Assembly: GCF_005047355.1 (NCBI RefSeq)
Contig: NZ_SUMC01000005.1
Span: 1 to 64,000 of the forward strand
DNA length: 64,000 nt
Source of the DNA: Actinacidiphila oryziradicis
GTDB lineage: Bacteria; Actinomycetota; Actinomycetes; Streptomycetales; Streptomycetaceae
Reading direction: 5' to 3'
The translations under genes and the position numbers were made by a program. Positions 1 through 8,838 of this stretch are shown here, piece after piece (position 1 is the first letter of the stretch; each line of letters opens with the position of its first letter). The notes beneath the pieces were generated by a model, which saw only the letters and a program-made list of their open reading frames with translations, made no database searches and was not told the origin of the DNA.

Positions 1-28
1 GATGGGAACTAATTGCCAAACTCCCAGC

Positions 29-1501
29 TCAGGCCGCCAAGTTGTAGGAGGATGGAGACCCCGTCGGACCGCGCTCTGACCTCGTGACCTGCGGGTTCTC
101 ACCCGTCTGATGCAATTCCCGAGGGTTGAGGTAGATCTCCCGCGTCGTCTCCAGTTCGGCATGGCCCAGCAGGTCCTGGACCATCCGCCACGGATCCCCG
201 TAGAGCTGCCGGAAGTCCCGCCGATCCTCAGGCGTCAACCCCATCCTCTGGTCCATCAGGTGGTTGAGGACCACGAGCATGGCGAGCGCGAAGGAGTGCC
301 TGGCCATATGCGCGGTCGCGAACGGCGGCTCGGCCATCACCTCGGCCAGCACGGTCGCGCACCGCTCCGACGCCGCGCGGAAGACGTTCTCCCACGAGGC
401 CGGCCGGAACGGCAGCCCCGACTCGTTCAGCCAGAGCCACAACGGCTCCGGTCCCGCCGGGCCTTCGGTGAAGTACGTCATCCGCTCGTCGACGGTGGCC
501 TCGCTCAGTGGCGTCTGCCCGATCACGCCGTCCTGGTCGCACCAGTGCAGGAGCCGCCGCAGCCGCCCGGTCTGGTGTGTGACCAGGCGCCGTTCGGTGA
601 GCCGCTCGTACCGACCCGCGGCCTGAGCACGGCGGACGGCCCTCGCCCGCGACGACTCCGTGTAGCCCTCGATGTCGCCCACCACGACCGCCGAGGCGTA
701 GAACGTCCGGGCCCTCTTGGACTTCGTCACCGCGCGTGCCAGCCGGCCGCAGTAGTACCGGCCGCCGTCCAACCGCGTGCGCGGAACCTCGAACGTCAGC
801 AGCGAAGCCGCCTCCGTCAACCGCAGCCCGGAGGAGAACAGCAGGTCGGCATAGGCGGCGTTGCGGTCGTCAAGACGCCCGGCCCATCCCGGGGCGGGCA
901 GTCCCCGAGCCGTGTGACCACGCAGCCCGACGTCTACCCACCGGCGGTAGGCCCGTGGGGTCAGCCATCGCACGTCGCTGGTCTTGGCATGCTTCGCGCG
1001 GGCCGCCGGCACTGAGATCATCTCGCCGTTCCGGCCGATCGCCGAGCGCAGCACGATCGGGTTGGCCAGCACGTATTCGTGGTTGATCGCCCATGAATAG
1101 AGCTTGGTCAGGGCCGCCAGCTCACGGTTCCAGCGGGCGCCGCCCACCTTCTTCGGGTTGCGCGGGGAGCGGGTCCGCCAGTCCTCGTAGTCCCACAGGT
1201 CATCCGCGGTCGCTTCGTTCCAGCTCTTCCCCCGGCTCCAGAGGAAGTTGCAGAACACGCAGTAGTCGCCGGTGTAGTTCCGCTTCGACTCGTGCTCAAG
1301 ACGTGCGAACGACGAGCGGCACAAGTACAGGCTCAGGATCTCGTCGACCCGGTGGTCCGGCGACAGCAGGATCGGGTCTCCCGGACGGATCCCGGTCCGT
1401 TCTTCCCGCTCCGCCAGGTCCGCCCACCCCGCCAGCACCGGTATTCGATCCGGTACAACGACGCGCCTCTTGGGCACCCAGTACGTACGCCAACTCGCCA
1501 C
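29..1501 (-). CDS. Tyrosine site-specific recombinase
   Basis: A 490-residue protein starting at a GTG. The C-terminal half has the tyrosine-recombinase catalytic set: Arg in SSGLRLTEA (about residue 228), HxxR in HMARHSF (about 399), then LLGHAELETT and the nucleophile Tyr in REIYLNP (about 462). The N-terminal ~170 residues would be the core-binding domain. The family cuts and rejoins DNA at paired inverted sites through a phosphotyrosine link. Its start lies 8 bp from a lox-like inverted repeat, and it abuts a comEC gene that stops abnormally, so it probably belongs to an element extending left of base 1. It could be a lone integrase or one of a set of adjacent recombinases (RIT or Tn554-like); the window edge prevents deciding. 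Confidence 0.9.
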   Translation of the reverse strand: MASWRTYWVPKRRVVVPDRIPVLAGWADLAEREERTGIRPGDPILLSPDHRVDEILSLYLCRSSFARLEHESKRNYTGDYCVFCNFLWSRGKSWNEATADDLWDYEDWRTRSPRNPKKVGGARWNRELAALTKLYSWAINHEYVLANPIVLRSAIGRNGEMISVPAARAKHAKTSDVRWLTPRAYRRWVDVGLRGHTARGLPAPGWAGRLDDRNAAYADLLFSSGLRLTEAASLLTFEVPRTRLDGGRYYCGRLARAVTKSKRARTFYASAVVVGDIEGYTESSRARAVRRAQAAGRYERLTERRLVTHQTGRLRRLLHWCDQDGVIGQTPLSEATVDERMTYFTEGPAGPEPLWLWLNESGLPFRPASWENVFRAASERCATVLAEVMAEPPFATAHMARHSFALAMLVVLNHLMDQRMGLTPEDRRDFRQLYGDPWRMVQDLLGHAELETTREIYLNPRELHQTGENPQVTRSERGPTGSPSSYNLAA

Positions 1502-1508
1502 AGAACCA

Positions 1509-1546
1509 CCCTGTTAGATCAGCTTCAACACGCTGATCTAACAGGG
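1509..1546. repeat. Perfect 15-bp inverted repeat with 8-bp spacer (lox-like)
   Basis: Arms CCCTGTTAGATCAGC (1509-1523) and GCTGATCTAACAGGG (1532-1546) are exact reverse complements around the 8-nt spacer TTCAACAC. This matches the classic core-site plan of tyrosine recombinases: two inverted binding arms around a 6-8 bp crossover. It lies directly upstream of the recombinase start. No T-run follows on either strand, so a terminator is less likely. The stop codon of the truncated comEC frame falls in the spacer. Confidence 0.75.
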
Positions 1547-3354
1547 AACACGTCGCAGACGACCAGCCGCCAGCCGGGTGGCGGCCAGCCGGTGATGGCT
1601 CCCGGGATGGGGACGGGACGGAGTACCACCAGGAGCAGGATGAGCACGGCGGCCGTGCACAGCCAGGGGTGGCGCAGAAGGCGGCGGGCGAAGGTGACGA
1701 CGAGCACTGTCACGGTCGCCAGGGCGAGGGCGCCGAGCCAGCTGCCCGGCCAGCCGACCGAGGCGCCGGGGAGGGCGGCACCCCGCCGGGCCACGATGAC
1801 GATCCAGCCGGTGGGCCAGCCCGCCAGCCAGGCGAGGGCTTTGGCGACGGGCATGGCGAGCGGGGCAGCCGCCAGCGCGGCGAAGCCGAGCACTGTGGCG
1901 GGGGCGACGGCGAGTTCGGCGAGGAGGTTGCAGGGGATGGCGACCAGGCTGACATGCGCGGCGAGCACAGCCACGACCGGCGCGCAGACCGCTTGGGCGG
2001 CAGCGGCGGCGGCGAGGACTTCCGCGAGGCGGGGCGGGACCCGGCGACGCTGGAGGGCGGCGCTCCAACGCGGGGCGATGGTGAGGAGGGCAGCGGTGGC
2101 GAGGACGGAGAGCAGGAAGCCGTAGGAGCGGGCCAGCCAGGGGTCGTAGAGGAGGAGCAGGAGTACGGCCGTGGCGAGAGCGGGGATGAGGGTGCGGCGG
2201 CGGCCGGTGCCGATGGCGAGGAGGGTGATGAGGCCGCATACGGCGGCCCTCAGCACACTCGGGTCGGGGCGGCAGACGATGACGAAGCCGATGGTGAGCA
2301 CCCCGCCGAGGACTGCGGTGAGACGGAGCGGGATGCCGATGCGCGGGGCGAGGCCGCGGCGTTCGGCACGGATGGCGATGCCCGGCGGGCCGATGAGCAG
2401 CATCAGCAAAATAGCGAGATTTGAGCCGCTTACAGCCGTCAGATGAGTGAGGTCGGTGGTCTGGAATACCTCCTGGAGCTCTGGGGTGATGCGGGACGTG
2501 TCGCCGGTGACCAGGCCCGGGAGCAGTGCGCGGGCGTCGGGCGGCAGGTGATCGGTGGCGGTGCGGAGCCCCGCGCGGAGGCGGCCGGCTTCGCGCTGGG
2601 TCGGGGTGGGCGCGCCGGTGATCCTGGGCGGCCCGTGGACGGAGAGTATGGCTGCGATGCGGTCACCGGGGCGCGTGGATGGTGCCAGCCGGGCCTGCAC
2701 GGCGATCCGGGTCGTCGGCAGTAACCGCAGCCAGGCGGCGACCGGTTGACCGGCGATGACGAGGACGGGGGTGCGGACGGCTGTCGTCCTGCCCTCGGCC
2801 GTGACCCGCACCGCGTCCGCTTCCACAACGACCGCCGCCGGTGCCCGGGCCGCGCCCCGGACATGGGGGCGGAGGGTGCGGGGGTCGCCGGTGAGGAGCA
2901 GCTCGACGCGCGCATGCCCATGTTGGGCGGCGAGCCGGGGGACGGGGCCGCGATGCAGATCGGCTGCGTGCAGGGCCGCCGCGGTGGTGGCGGTGGCGGC
3001 ACAGAGCAGGGTCATGGCGGCGGGTAAGCCCAGGGCTTGTCCGGCGGCGGTGGTCCGTATGCCTGCGACGCGGCCTGGTGCCGACTGTGCCGGTCGCTCG
3101 GACCGCGTTCCTGCGGTCGGAACGCACCAGGCGGCGGGCCTGGAGCCAGGGGCGCATAGGCGGCGCGGCACGAGGAGAAGCAACGCCACGAGGACGGCGG
3201 CACCGGCGCAGACGGCTGCCGCCTTGCCGGGTGCCCCAAGGGTCAGCGCCGCCGCGATCCATGCGGCGATGGCGGGCGGGACGAGCCGGTAGTCGGGTGG
3301 TCCGTCCTGGTGAGGGTCGGAGGCACCGAGCCGCGAGGCGGCTGCCGCGTGCAC
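1525..3354 (-). pseudogene. comEC: ComEC DNA-uptake channel, cut at the DVGQGD motif
   Basis: 609 residues from a GTG start with an actinobacterial-type ComEC N terminus, several membrane segments, and the competence-domain motif LTHLTAVSGSNL (about residue 305). ComEC forms the inner-membrane channel for single-stranded DNA and normally continues into a metallo-beta-lactamase-like domain beginning with DVGQGDA. Here the protein reads CDV and then changes to FPVRSAC and stops, exactly where GQGDA is expected. The change of sequence is next to the recombinase and its inverted repeat, so an insertion or rearrangement removed the C-terminal domain. No comEA lies upstream. The channel part could still be made, but the complete protein cannot. 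Confidence 0.85.
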
Positions 3355-3405
3355 CGCGAGGCGGGCCGGACCACCCTGGTCTGGTGTCTGCGTCGTGGCC
3401 GGACC

Positions 3406-3625
3406 AGTGGCTTGAGGTCGGCGAAGCGGCGGTCGCCCACACGGTCAGTGCGACCTTGAGGTCAAAGGCGGCGCGTATCAGTTCCTGTACGGCAGTACGT
3501 GCCTGATTCCCAGCCGCGGACCTGCGCGCCGCCTTGTCCTTGCGGCTGTTTGCGAACCAGCCGATGCCGAAAACGAGGAGTGAGGCAGTGGCGCCGATCG
3601 AGCCGGACGCGATTGTCGGATTCAC
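3406..3625 (-). pseudogene. 5' fragment of a small membrane-anchored protein
   Basis: From a GTG at 3625 the frame encodes an N-terminal hydrophobic segment (about residues 8-24, ending FGIGWFANSR), then a basic helical stretch ending near ALTVWATAAS. After about residue 72 the protein-like character is lost and the open frame runs on across comEC in a different frame to 2663. This suggests a gene whose 3' part was lost when it was joined to comEC. Family unknown. Confidence 0.45.
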
Positions 3626-3745
3626 AGCCGATCACTCTGCCGTACTCGCCGAAAAGGGAAGACAGTACCCGGCAGTACGCATCCAGCCGCCGCGGCAACG
3701 GTGTGGCCTCCTTGCCGCCCGACGCAAGCGGACCGCTCCGGCCCG

Positions 3746-4039
3746 TCAGTCGCCGAGGTGGCTATCGGGGCCGTCGTCTGCCGGCCCGTCGTCGTTGGCT
3801 GCTTCGGGTTCGGCAACCGAGGCCTCCGTCGTAGGGCTGACTCCGATGCGGTCGTCGACGGTGATGGTGACGGGTTCGGCACCGCCGCCGGTGTGGGGTG
3901 CCTTGGCGATGGCCCGCACGGTATCGGCGATGCGGTCGTACAGGTGCTGGGCGATGGCGGCGGTGCCAGGGTCGACGCCTCGGGCCTGGTGGACGGCTTG
4001 GAGGCTGGTAAGGGCGGCGACGAGGCTGCACCCGGACAC
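3746..4039 (-). CDS. Small hypothetical protein, start uncertain
   Basis: 97 residues from a GTG. The N-terminal half is helical (SLVAALTSLQAVHQARGVDP) and the last ~35 residues are acidic and low-complexity, ending DGPDSHLGD. The frame stays open and protein-like for about 26 codons upstream (RIPGDVTADGGTVTVDV and more) with no usable start before an in-frame TAA near 4133. The true gene may therefore be longer with a lost 5' end, or the GTG is genuine. Family not recognised. Confidence 0.5.
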   Translation of the reverse strand: MSGCSLVAALTSLQAVHQARGVDPGTAAIAQHLYDRIADTVRAIAKAPHTGGGAEPVTITVDDRIGVSPTTEASVAEPEAANDDGPADDGPDSHLGD

Positions 4040-4176
4040 GTCGACTGTGACGGTTCCGCCGTCGGCGGTGACGTCGCCGGGGATGCGGAAGTGGCGGTCC
4101 TGGCCGGCGTGTTCGACAAGGAATGAGTGGGCGGCGCGTTAAAGAGTGGTCTCCTAGCCCACGCTCACCCAGCCAG

Positions 4177-4767
4177 CTACTGTCCGGTGAGAGCCGCGTA
4201 CTCCTGCTGGCAGGCGGCCACGTACTCCTGGGCGTGCTGGTTGGTATAGAAGCGAATGAACCCCACTCCCTTCTCCGCCACATCACAGGCGATCTCCGGC
4301 GTGGTGCTCGCCACGTCCCCGCCTGCAGCATGGTTGCGAACGATCGCTTGGGCGTCTGACTTTCCCTTCTGGGCAGCGGTCATGCTGTCCGCCAGTGGCG
4401 CTCCGCTCCTGCCGATCGCGAAACCCAGGAGGAGCAGCGTCGCCCCACCGACCGCCAACGCGACTATCAGGCCAGTGCCACCGACCGCCAACGCGGCTTT
4501 CAAACGGTATGCGAGGGGCTCCGTCGGCTGACCAGCCGCTGCCGGCGGCCAGGGTGAAGAAGGCTGACCAGCCGCCGATGCGGCATGGTCCTTTCCGGCC
4601 TGTCTTTGTGCTTCCTGGGCCTCAGCCCGCCCTTCGATATAGATGTTGATGCATTCTGGGCAGTTCGACTGCTCCGGTCCGACAGCGCGAGGCGCATTAG
4701 GAGAGATGGATGCGTCGCACATGGCAACTATGTCGCCTTTGATGCCAATATGTATCATTGTATCCAT
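4177..4767 (-). CDS. Single-pass membrane protein of unknown function
   Basis: 196 residues from ATG 4767, chosen because AAGGA lies about 12 nt upstream; a second ATG three codons on is also possible. The N-terminal part contains spaced cysteines (MCDAS, SNCPECIN) that could bind a metal, followed by a charged helix (IEGRAEAQEAQRQ). A long hydrophobic segment (GLIVALAVGGATLLLLGFAIG) makes one membrane span, and the C-terminal ~85 residues contain one further Cys pair. This resembles the small membrane proteins common on actinomycete mobile elements; no named family is recognised. Confidence 0.65.
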   Translation of the reverse strand: MDTMIHIGIKGDIVAMCDASISPNAPRAVGPEQSNCPECINIYIEGRAEAQEAQRQAGKDHAASAAGQPSSPWPPAAAGQPTEPLAYRLKAALAVGGTGLIVALAVGGATLLLLGFAIGRSGAPLADSMTAAQKGKSDAQAIVRNHAAGGDVASTTPEIACDVAEKGVGFIRFYTNQHAQEYVAACQQEYAALTGQ

Positions 4768-5258
4768 TGCGGCTTGCGGGTTCCTTCGGGAGGTTTTTGC
4801 AACTTGACTGCGAGGTAGGGCGGTAACAGAACCATGAAGCGCCCGGTAGGTGGGTTGTCGACCAGGACCAACCGCTCCGCCGGGGCTTAGCTGTGCTTGT
4901 TTTAACCCGTCCGGCTGGATCTGTCTACATCTGCGCTGCGGCTGCTGCCACGGGAACTGGCCGCTCATCGCCGCCGTATCGGCACCCATCGTCCGGAGGG
5001 GCCGGCGCGGCTATCTCGACGGTTACCAGGCTGGGCCTGGCCTGCCCTGGCGCGCCGTCCATCGTCATCGGTGCCCCGGCGGGGTCCGGCTGGCGAAACC
5101 GCCGATACCCCACTGTGGCAGTGCCGGGGACTGCGCGCCCGGGCGGCCGCTGCGACCCGGCTATGGCGTGCACCCGCAGCCGCAGCGGATCAGGGCGTAT
5201 CCGGCGTACCGGAAAAGGCGGGCGGACTGTATGAAGCCGGGCTAACCTGTGCGTTGGT
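4768..5258. other. Intergenic stretch with no convincing gene
   Basis: Several short open frames exist on both strands but none has a good ribosome site and protein-like composition throughout. On the minus strand a stretch around 4950-5060 reads PSLVTVEIAA, faintly like the start of small Streptomyces proteins of the DUF6207 type, but it breaks up at once. I regard this as decayed DNA. Confidence 0.4.
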
Positions 5259-5433
5259 ATGTACGCGGAGTTGCAACTCGCCGCCGTCTGCGACCGGTTG
5301 AGCCGGAAACGATCACTACAAGTGCATCGTGGAGGCGCACGGGGCGCGCCTTGCCACACACATATGCGGGCGCACAGACGGCGCGGTGATGCGGCAGTAC
5401 CTGCCCCGCTTGCGCACCTGTTGCCGATCATGA
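5259..5433 (+). pseudogene. Possible small gene, frameshifted, just upstream of the helicase
   Basis: The frame beginning ATG 5259 reads MYAELQLAAVCDRLSR. Protein-like sequence then continues in another frame as YKCIVEAHGARLATHICGR and VMRQYLPRLRTCCRS, ending at TGA 5431-5433, 17 nt before the helicase start. Joining the frames with one shift near 5305 gives about 58 residues. Whether this is a real broken gene or coincidence cannot be settled here. Confidence 0.3.
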
Positions 5434-5450
5434 ACTGACCAGGAGATCCT

Positions 5451-7976
5451 GTGCCCCTCGACCTGAGCCGCGTCGGACAGCGCGACAGCAAGCCGCTGCG
5501 CCCGCGGGACATCTACAACGCCTCCCGCAGGCCGTGGCCCTACCTCCGCTTCGAGCAGGGCGAGGTCCTGGACAAGTGGTTCCAGGAGGACGTACGCAAC
5601 CGCCGTGACGTGGTGATCAAGCAGAACACCGGCGGCGGGAAGACCGCGGTCGGCCTGCTGATCGCCCAGAGCACCCTTAACGAGGGCATTGGCGCCGCGG
5701 TCTACCTCGCCCCGGACCGATACCTTGCGTCCCAGGCCCGGGCCGAGGCCGCAAAGATCGGCCTGCCGGTGACCGACGACGCGAGCGACGTCAAGTTCCG
5801 CAACGGCCGGGCGACGCTGGTGACCACCTTCCAGAAGCTGGTCAACGGGCAGTCGGTCTTCGGCGTCGTCGGGGACCAGCGGGACAAACGCAAGCTCGGC
5901 CTGGTCGTGGTCGACGACGCGCACGCCGCCCTCGCCACCACCGAGAGCCAGTTCCGCCTTACCGTGGAGAGCACCCACCCGGTTTACTGGCCGCTCGTCG
6001 AGCTGTTTGAGAACGACCTGGAGGAGCAGTCGCCCAACCGCTGGGCGGACGTGCGCACCGGCGACTATACCGCGGTGGTGCCCGTGCCGTTCTGGGCGTG
6101 GGCTCGCCGGCAACGCGACGTCATGGACTTGCTCCACCCCTACGCCCAGACCGGCGCATTCAAGTTCACCTGGCCATTGATCGCCGATGTGCTGGGGATT
6201 TGCTCGGTCACCGTCACCAGCAGGAGCGTGGAGATCAGTCCGCCCTGCCCGCCGATCTCGATGATCCCGGCGTTCGCGAACGCGTCGCGCAGGGTCTACC
6301 TGACCGCCACGCTCGCCGACGACAGCGTGCTCGTCACCGACCTCGATGCGAACCCCGAGGACGTCGCCCGCCCGGTCACCCCGGGCAGCGCCGCCGACCT
6401 GGGCGACCGGATGATCCTCGCCCCATCCGCGCTTAACCCCGGACTTGACGACGAGGCCGTACGGCAGCTCGCCCGTCAGTTCGCCGACGGCGACCGCGAC
6501 GGCGACGGCATCTACGAGGCTCGGCCGGTCAACGTGGTCGTGCTAGTCCCCAGAGACAAGGCCATGGACGCCTGGACCGGGTACGCCGACCTGGTCCTGA
6601 ATGCGAGCAACCTCGACCAGGGCATCACCGCGCTGAAGGCCGGCCACGTAGGCCTGGTGGTGCTGAGCAACAAGTACGACGGCATCGACCTGCCGAGCAC
6701 CGCCTGCGAATTGCTCGTCCTCGACGGCGCGCCGCGCGCCATGGACGCCACCGAGCGCCGCGAGGCCGCTGTACTTTCGGGCAGCCCGACCCTGTTCGCG
6801 CGCCAGATCCAGCGGATCGAGCAAGGTATGGGCCGCGGCGTCCGCGACTCCGAGGACCACTGCGCGGTCCTGCTGGTCGGCAGTCACCTCGCCGTCGCCC
6901 TTCACGACCGCACCCACCTGGACCTTTTCTCCCCCGCCACCCGTGCCCAGATCAACCTGAGCCAGGACCTCACCGACGAACTCGCCGGCAAGGGGCTGGA
7001 CGCAATCCGCGAGGCGCTGAGCCTGTGCCTTGACAAGGACGACACCTGGGTCAGCATCGGCCGCCGCGGCCTCGCCGAGATCCAATACGCCACCACCGGC
7101 TCCGTGCGCCCGGAGGCCGTGGCCGCACGCTCCGCCTTCGACCTCGCCGCAACCCACCGCTACAGCGAGGCGTGCGACCGGCTCCAGGAGGTGCTCGGCC
7201 AGGTGACGGACCCGGCCATGCGCGGCCTGCTCGCCGAACAGCGCGCCGCCTACCTCCACCACTTCGAGCCGAACGCGGCCCAGAACGCCCTGCGCAAAGC
7301 ACTCGACGACAATCCGCACGTGCTGCGCCCCCTCGGCGGTGTCGCCGCCGCCCAACTCCGGCCGGCCGCGGCACAAGCCGAGGCGGCCGCAGCGTTTCTC
7401 AGCAGAACGTATCCGGATGCCACCTCTTTGCTTCTGGGCGTCAAGTCCATTTTCGAGGACGTAGTCTGGGGCGACGAGAAGCGCTCCAAGGACGCCGAGC
7501 GCGCGGTGGAGCAGCTCGGGTTGCACCTGGGATTCGCCAGCAGCCGTCCCGAGGACATGTACGGCAAAGGCCCGGACGACCTGTGGGCGCTCAGCTCGGA
7601 CCGGCACGCCGTGATCGAGCTCAAGACCGGCCGCACCCACGACGCGATCATCAAGCACGACCTGGACCAGCTCGGCGGAGCCGTCCGCTGGAACGCCGAG
7701 ACCCACCCCGGGGTCACCCAGATTCCCGTGATCATGCACCCGTCTCCGGTGCTCCACGGCCAGGGCACCGCCGTGACCGGGATGCGGGTCATCACCCCGC
7801 AGACCTGGAACCGCCTGAGCGAGGCGGTGCGGGCGTTCGCTGAGGCCCTCACCAACGGCCAGCAGCGCTGGCGTGAACACCACGCCGTCGCCGAACAGCT
7901 CGCGCAGCACAAGCTGACCGCCACCACCCTGTTCACCACCTACACCGAACCCCACCAGCGCGCCAGCACCGCATAA
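5451..7976 (+). CDS. DEAD/DEAH-type helicase with C-terminal PD-(D/E)XK-like nuclease motif
   Basis: 841 residues from a GTG preceded by AGGAG at good spacing. Helicase signatures in order: Walker A NTGGGKT (residues 59-65), Walker B VVVDDAHAAL (DDAH at about 155-158), motif III-like VYLTATLAD (about 283), and a motif VI-like GMGRGVRDSEDHC (about 460). Near residues 700-722 the order PDDLWAL then VIELKTG matches the D...ExK pattern of PD-(D/E)XK nucleases. A helicase joined to such a nuclease is typical of phage-defence or DNA-processing proteins. No methylase or protease partner is adjacent, so it may act alone or with the broken small frame just upstream. The exact family is not recognised. 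Confidence 0.8.
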   Translation: MPLDLSRVGQRDSKPLRPRDIYNASRRPWPYLRFEQGEVLDKWFQEDVRNRRDVVIKQNTGGGKTAVGLLIAQSTLNEGIGAAVYLAPDRYLASQARAEAAKIGLPVTDDASDVKFRNGRATLVTTFQKLVNGQSVFGVVGDQRDKRKLGLVVVDDAHAALATTESQFRLTVESTHPVYWPLVELFENDLEEQSPNRWADVRTGDYTAVVPVPFWAWARRQRDVMDLLHPYAQTGAFKFTWPLIADVLGICSVTVTSRSVEISPPCPPISMIPAFANASRRVYLTATLADDSVLVTDLDANPEDVARPVTPGSAADLGDRMILAPSALNPGLDDEAVRQLARQFADGDRDGDGIYEARPVNVVVLVPRDKAMDAWTGYADLVLNASNLDQGITALKAGHVGLVVLSNKYDGIDLPSTACELLVLDGAPRAMDATERREAAVLSGSPTLFARQIQRIEQGMGRGVRDSEDHCAVLLVGSHLAVALHDRTHLDLFSPATRAQINLSQDLTDELAGKGLDAIREALSLCLDKDDTWVSIGRRGLAEIQYATTGSVRPEAVAARSAFDLAATHRYSEACDRLQEVLGQVTDPAMRGLLAEQRAAYLHHFEPNAAQNALRKALDDNPHVLRPLGGVAAAQLRPAAAQAEAAAAFLSRTYPDATSLLLGVKSIFEDVVWGDEKRSKDAERAVEQLGLHLGFASSRPEDMYGKGPDDLWALSSDRHAVIELKTGRTHDAIIKHDLDQLGGAVRWNAETHPGVTQIPVIMHPSPVLHGQGTAVTGMRVITPQTWNRLSEAVRAFAEALTNGQQRWREHHAVAEQLAQHKLTATTLFTTYTEPHQRASTA

Positions 7977-8010
7977 CCGGTCACGGAACAGAAGGGCACG
8001 GGCAGCCGCA

Positions 8011-8169
8011 GTGGCGCGGCTGCGGGAGGAGGCCGAGCGGGTGCAGGCCGCGCTGGATGCGGCGGAACACGCGCTCGCGCGGCTGGCCGGTGCGCGCGAG
8101 ACGGTGGCCGAGGTACTGGCCGAAGCGCCCGCCGGGAGTGAAGAGCCCGGCTCCTGCCGAACAGCATGA
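8011..8169 (+). CDS. Short coiled-coil peptide or gene remnant
   Basis: 52 codons from a GTG 35 nt after the helicase stop, reading MARLREEAERVQAALD and on through a continuous amphipathic helix before a short tail. Composition is typical of coding DNA, but no clear ribosome site precedes it. The frame is open a few codons further upstream, so it may be the tail of a larger decayed gene. Short helical proteins of this kind accompany some actinomycete insertion sequences. Confidence 0.4.
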   Translation: MARLREEAERVQAALDAAEHALARLAGARETVAEVLAEAPAGSEEPGSCRTA

Positions 8170-8356
8170 TGCAACAGACTCATCCCACGGCCTTCGCGCT
8201 GGTCACGTGCATTCCTTGGTCGGAGCACATGATCAGCCGAAGGCCGCCCGCACACGCCGTAGTTCCCGACGCGAGTGATCAAGTACGAGGCGCCTTCGAC
8301 GCCCGAGGTTAAAGATCAATTTAGAGCGGGCACGCAAGGTCTTCAACGAGGCGCGC

Positions 8357-8686
8357 TTGAGTGCGAAGTCGCGGATACGTACCGGGCTCATGGCGGCGAT
8401 GGCGTTTTACTCGGTGTGGAGTGCGCGGGGGAGCAGCTGTGAGGCCACGGCGGTCGCGTTGGCTCCGGCGGTGCGGGTGGTAGAGGCTTGGGATCGCCGT
8501 ACCTTCACGCAAGGCTTGGAGTTGACGTCGCACCTTGCCCGAGTATCGGCGGCCAGGCTGCCATTGGGGACGGTGGAAGATACGGCGGTCGCCAAGGCCG
8601 CTCGGGTGCTGATGGACGCCGCGTTGGAGAACAAGGGCGAGGAGGCGATAACCGCAACGGTGCGAGACCTGCGGACCGCGTTCTAA
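8357..8686 (+). CDS. Small helical hypothetical protein
   Basis: 109 residues from a TTG; the frame is open and protein-like for some 20 codons further upstream, and an internal ATG (MAAMAFYSVW) could be the actual start. The sequence is alanine-rich and predicted helical throughout, ending ATVRDLRTAF. No enzymatic motif and no recognised family. It runs rightward, between the helicase and the lipoprotein gene, without overlap. Confidence 0.5.
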   Translation: MSAKSRIRTGLMAAMAFYSVWSARGSSCEATAVALAPAVRVVEAWDRRTFTQGLELTSHLARVSAARLPLGTVEDTAVAKAARVLMDAALENKGEEAITATVRDLRTAF

Positions 8687-8838
8687 GGGGACTCCGCAGA
8701 CGCCCGGGAGCCCCCAGTAGCTGGGCGCGCAACCTTCACTCCGTCAGTACTCCTGCGCGTCGGCGCCCCATGGGCGTGGCGGCGTCGGTGCGGGGCAGTA
8801 TGTTCGCGGCTCGTTCCCCGCTTCGTGAGGATCCGCTC

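Noticed and set aside
1509..1546. Rho-independent terminator
   Set aside because: Perfect stem but no T-run on either side, and the arm-spacer geometry fits a recombinase site better.
6543..8282. 579-codon open frame on the minus strand
   Set aside because: Antisense of the helicase, with biased composition and no ribosome site.
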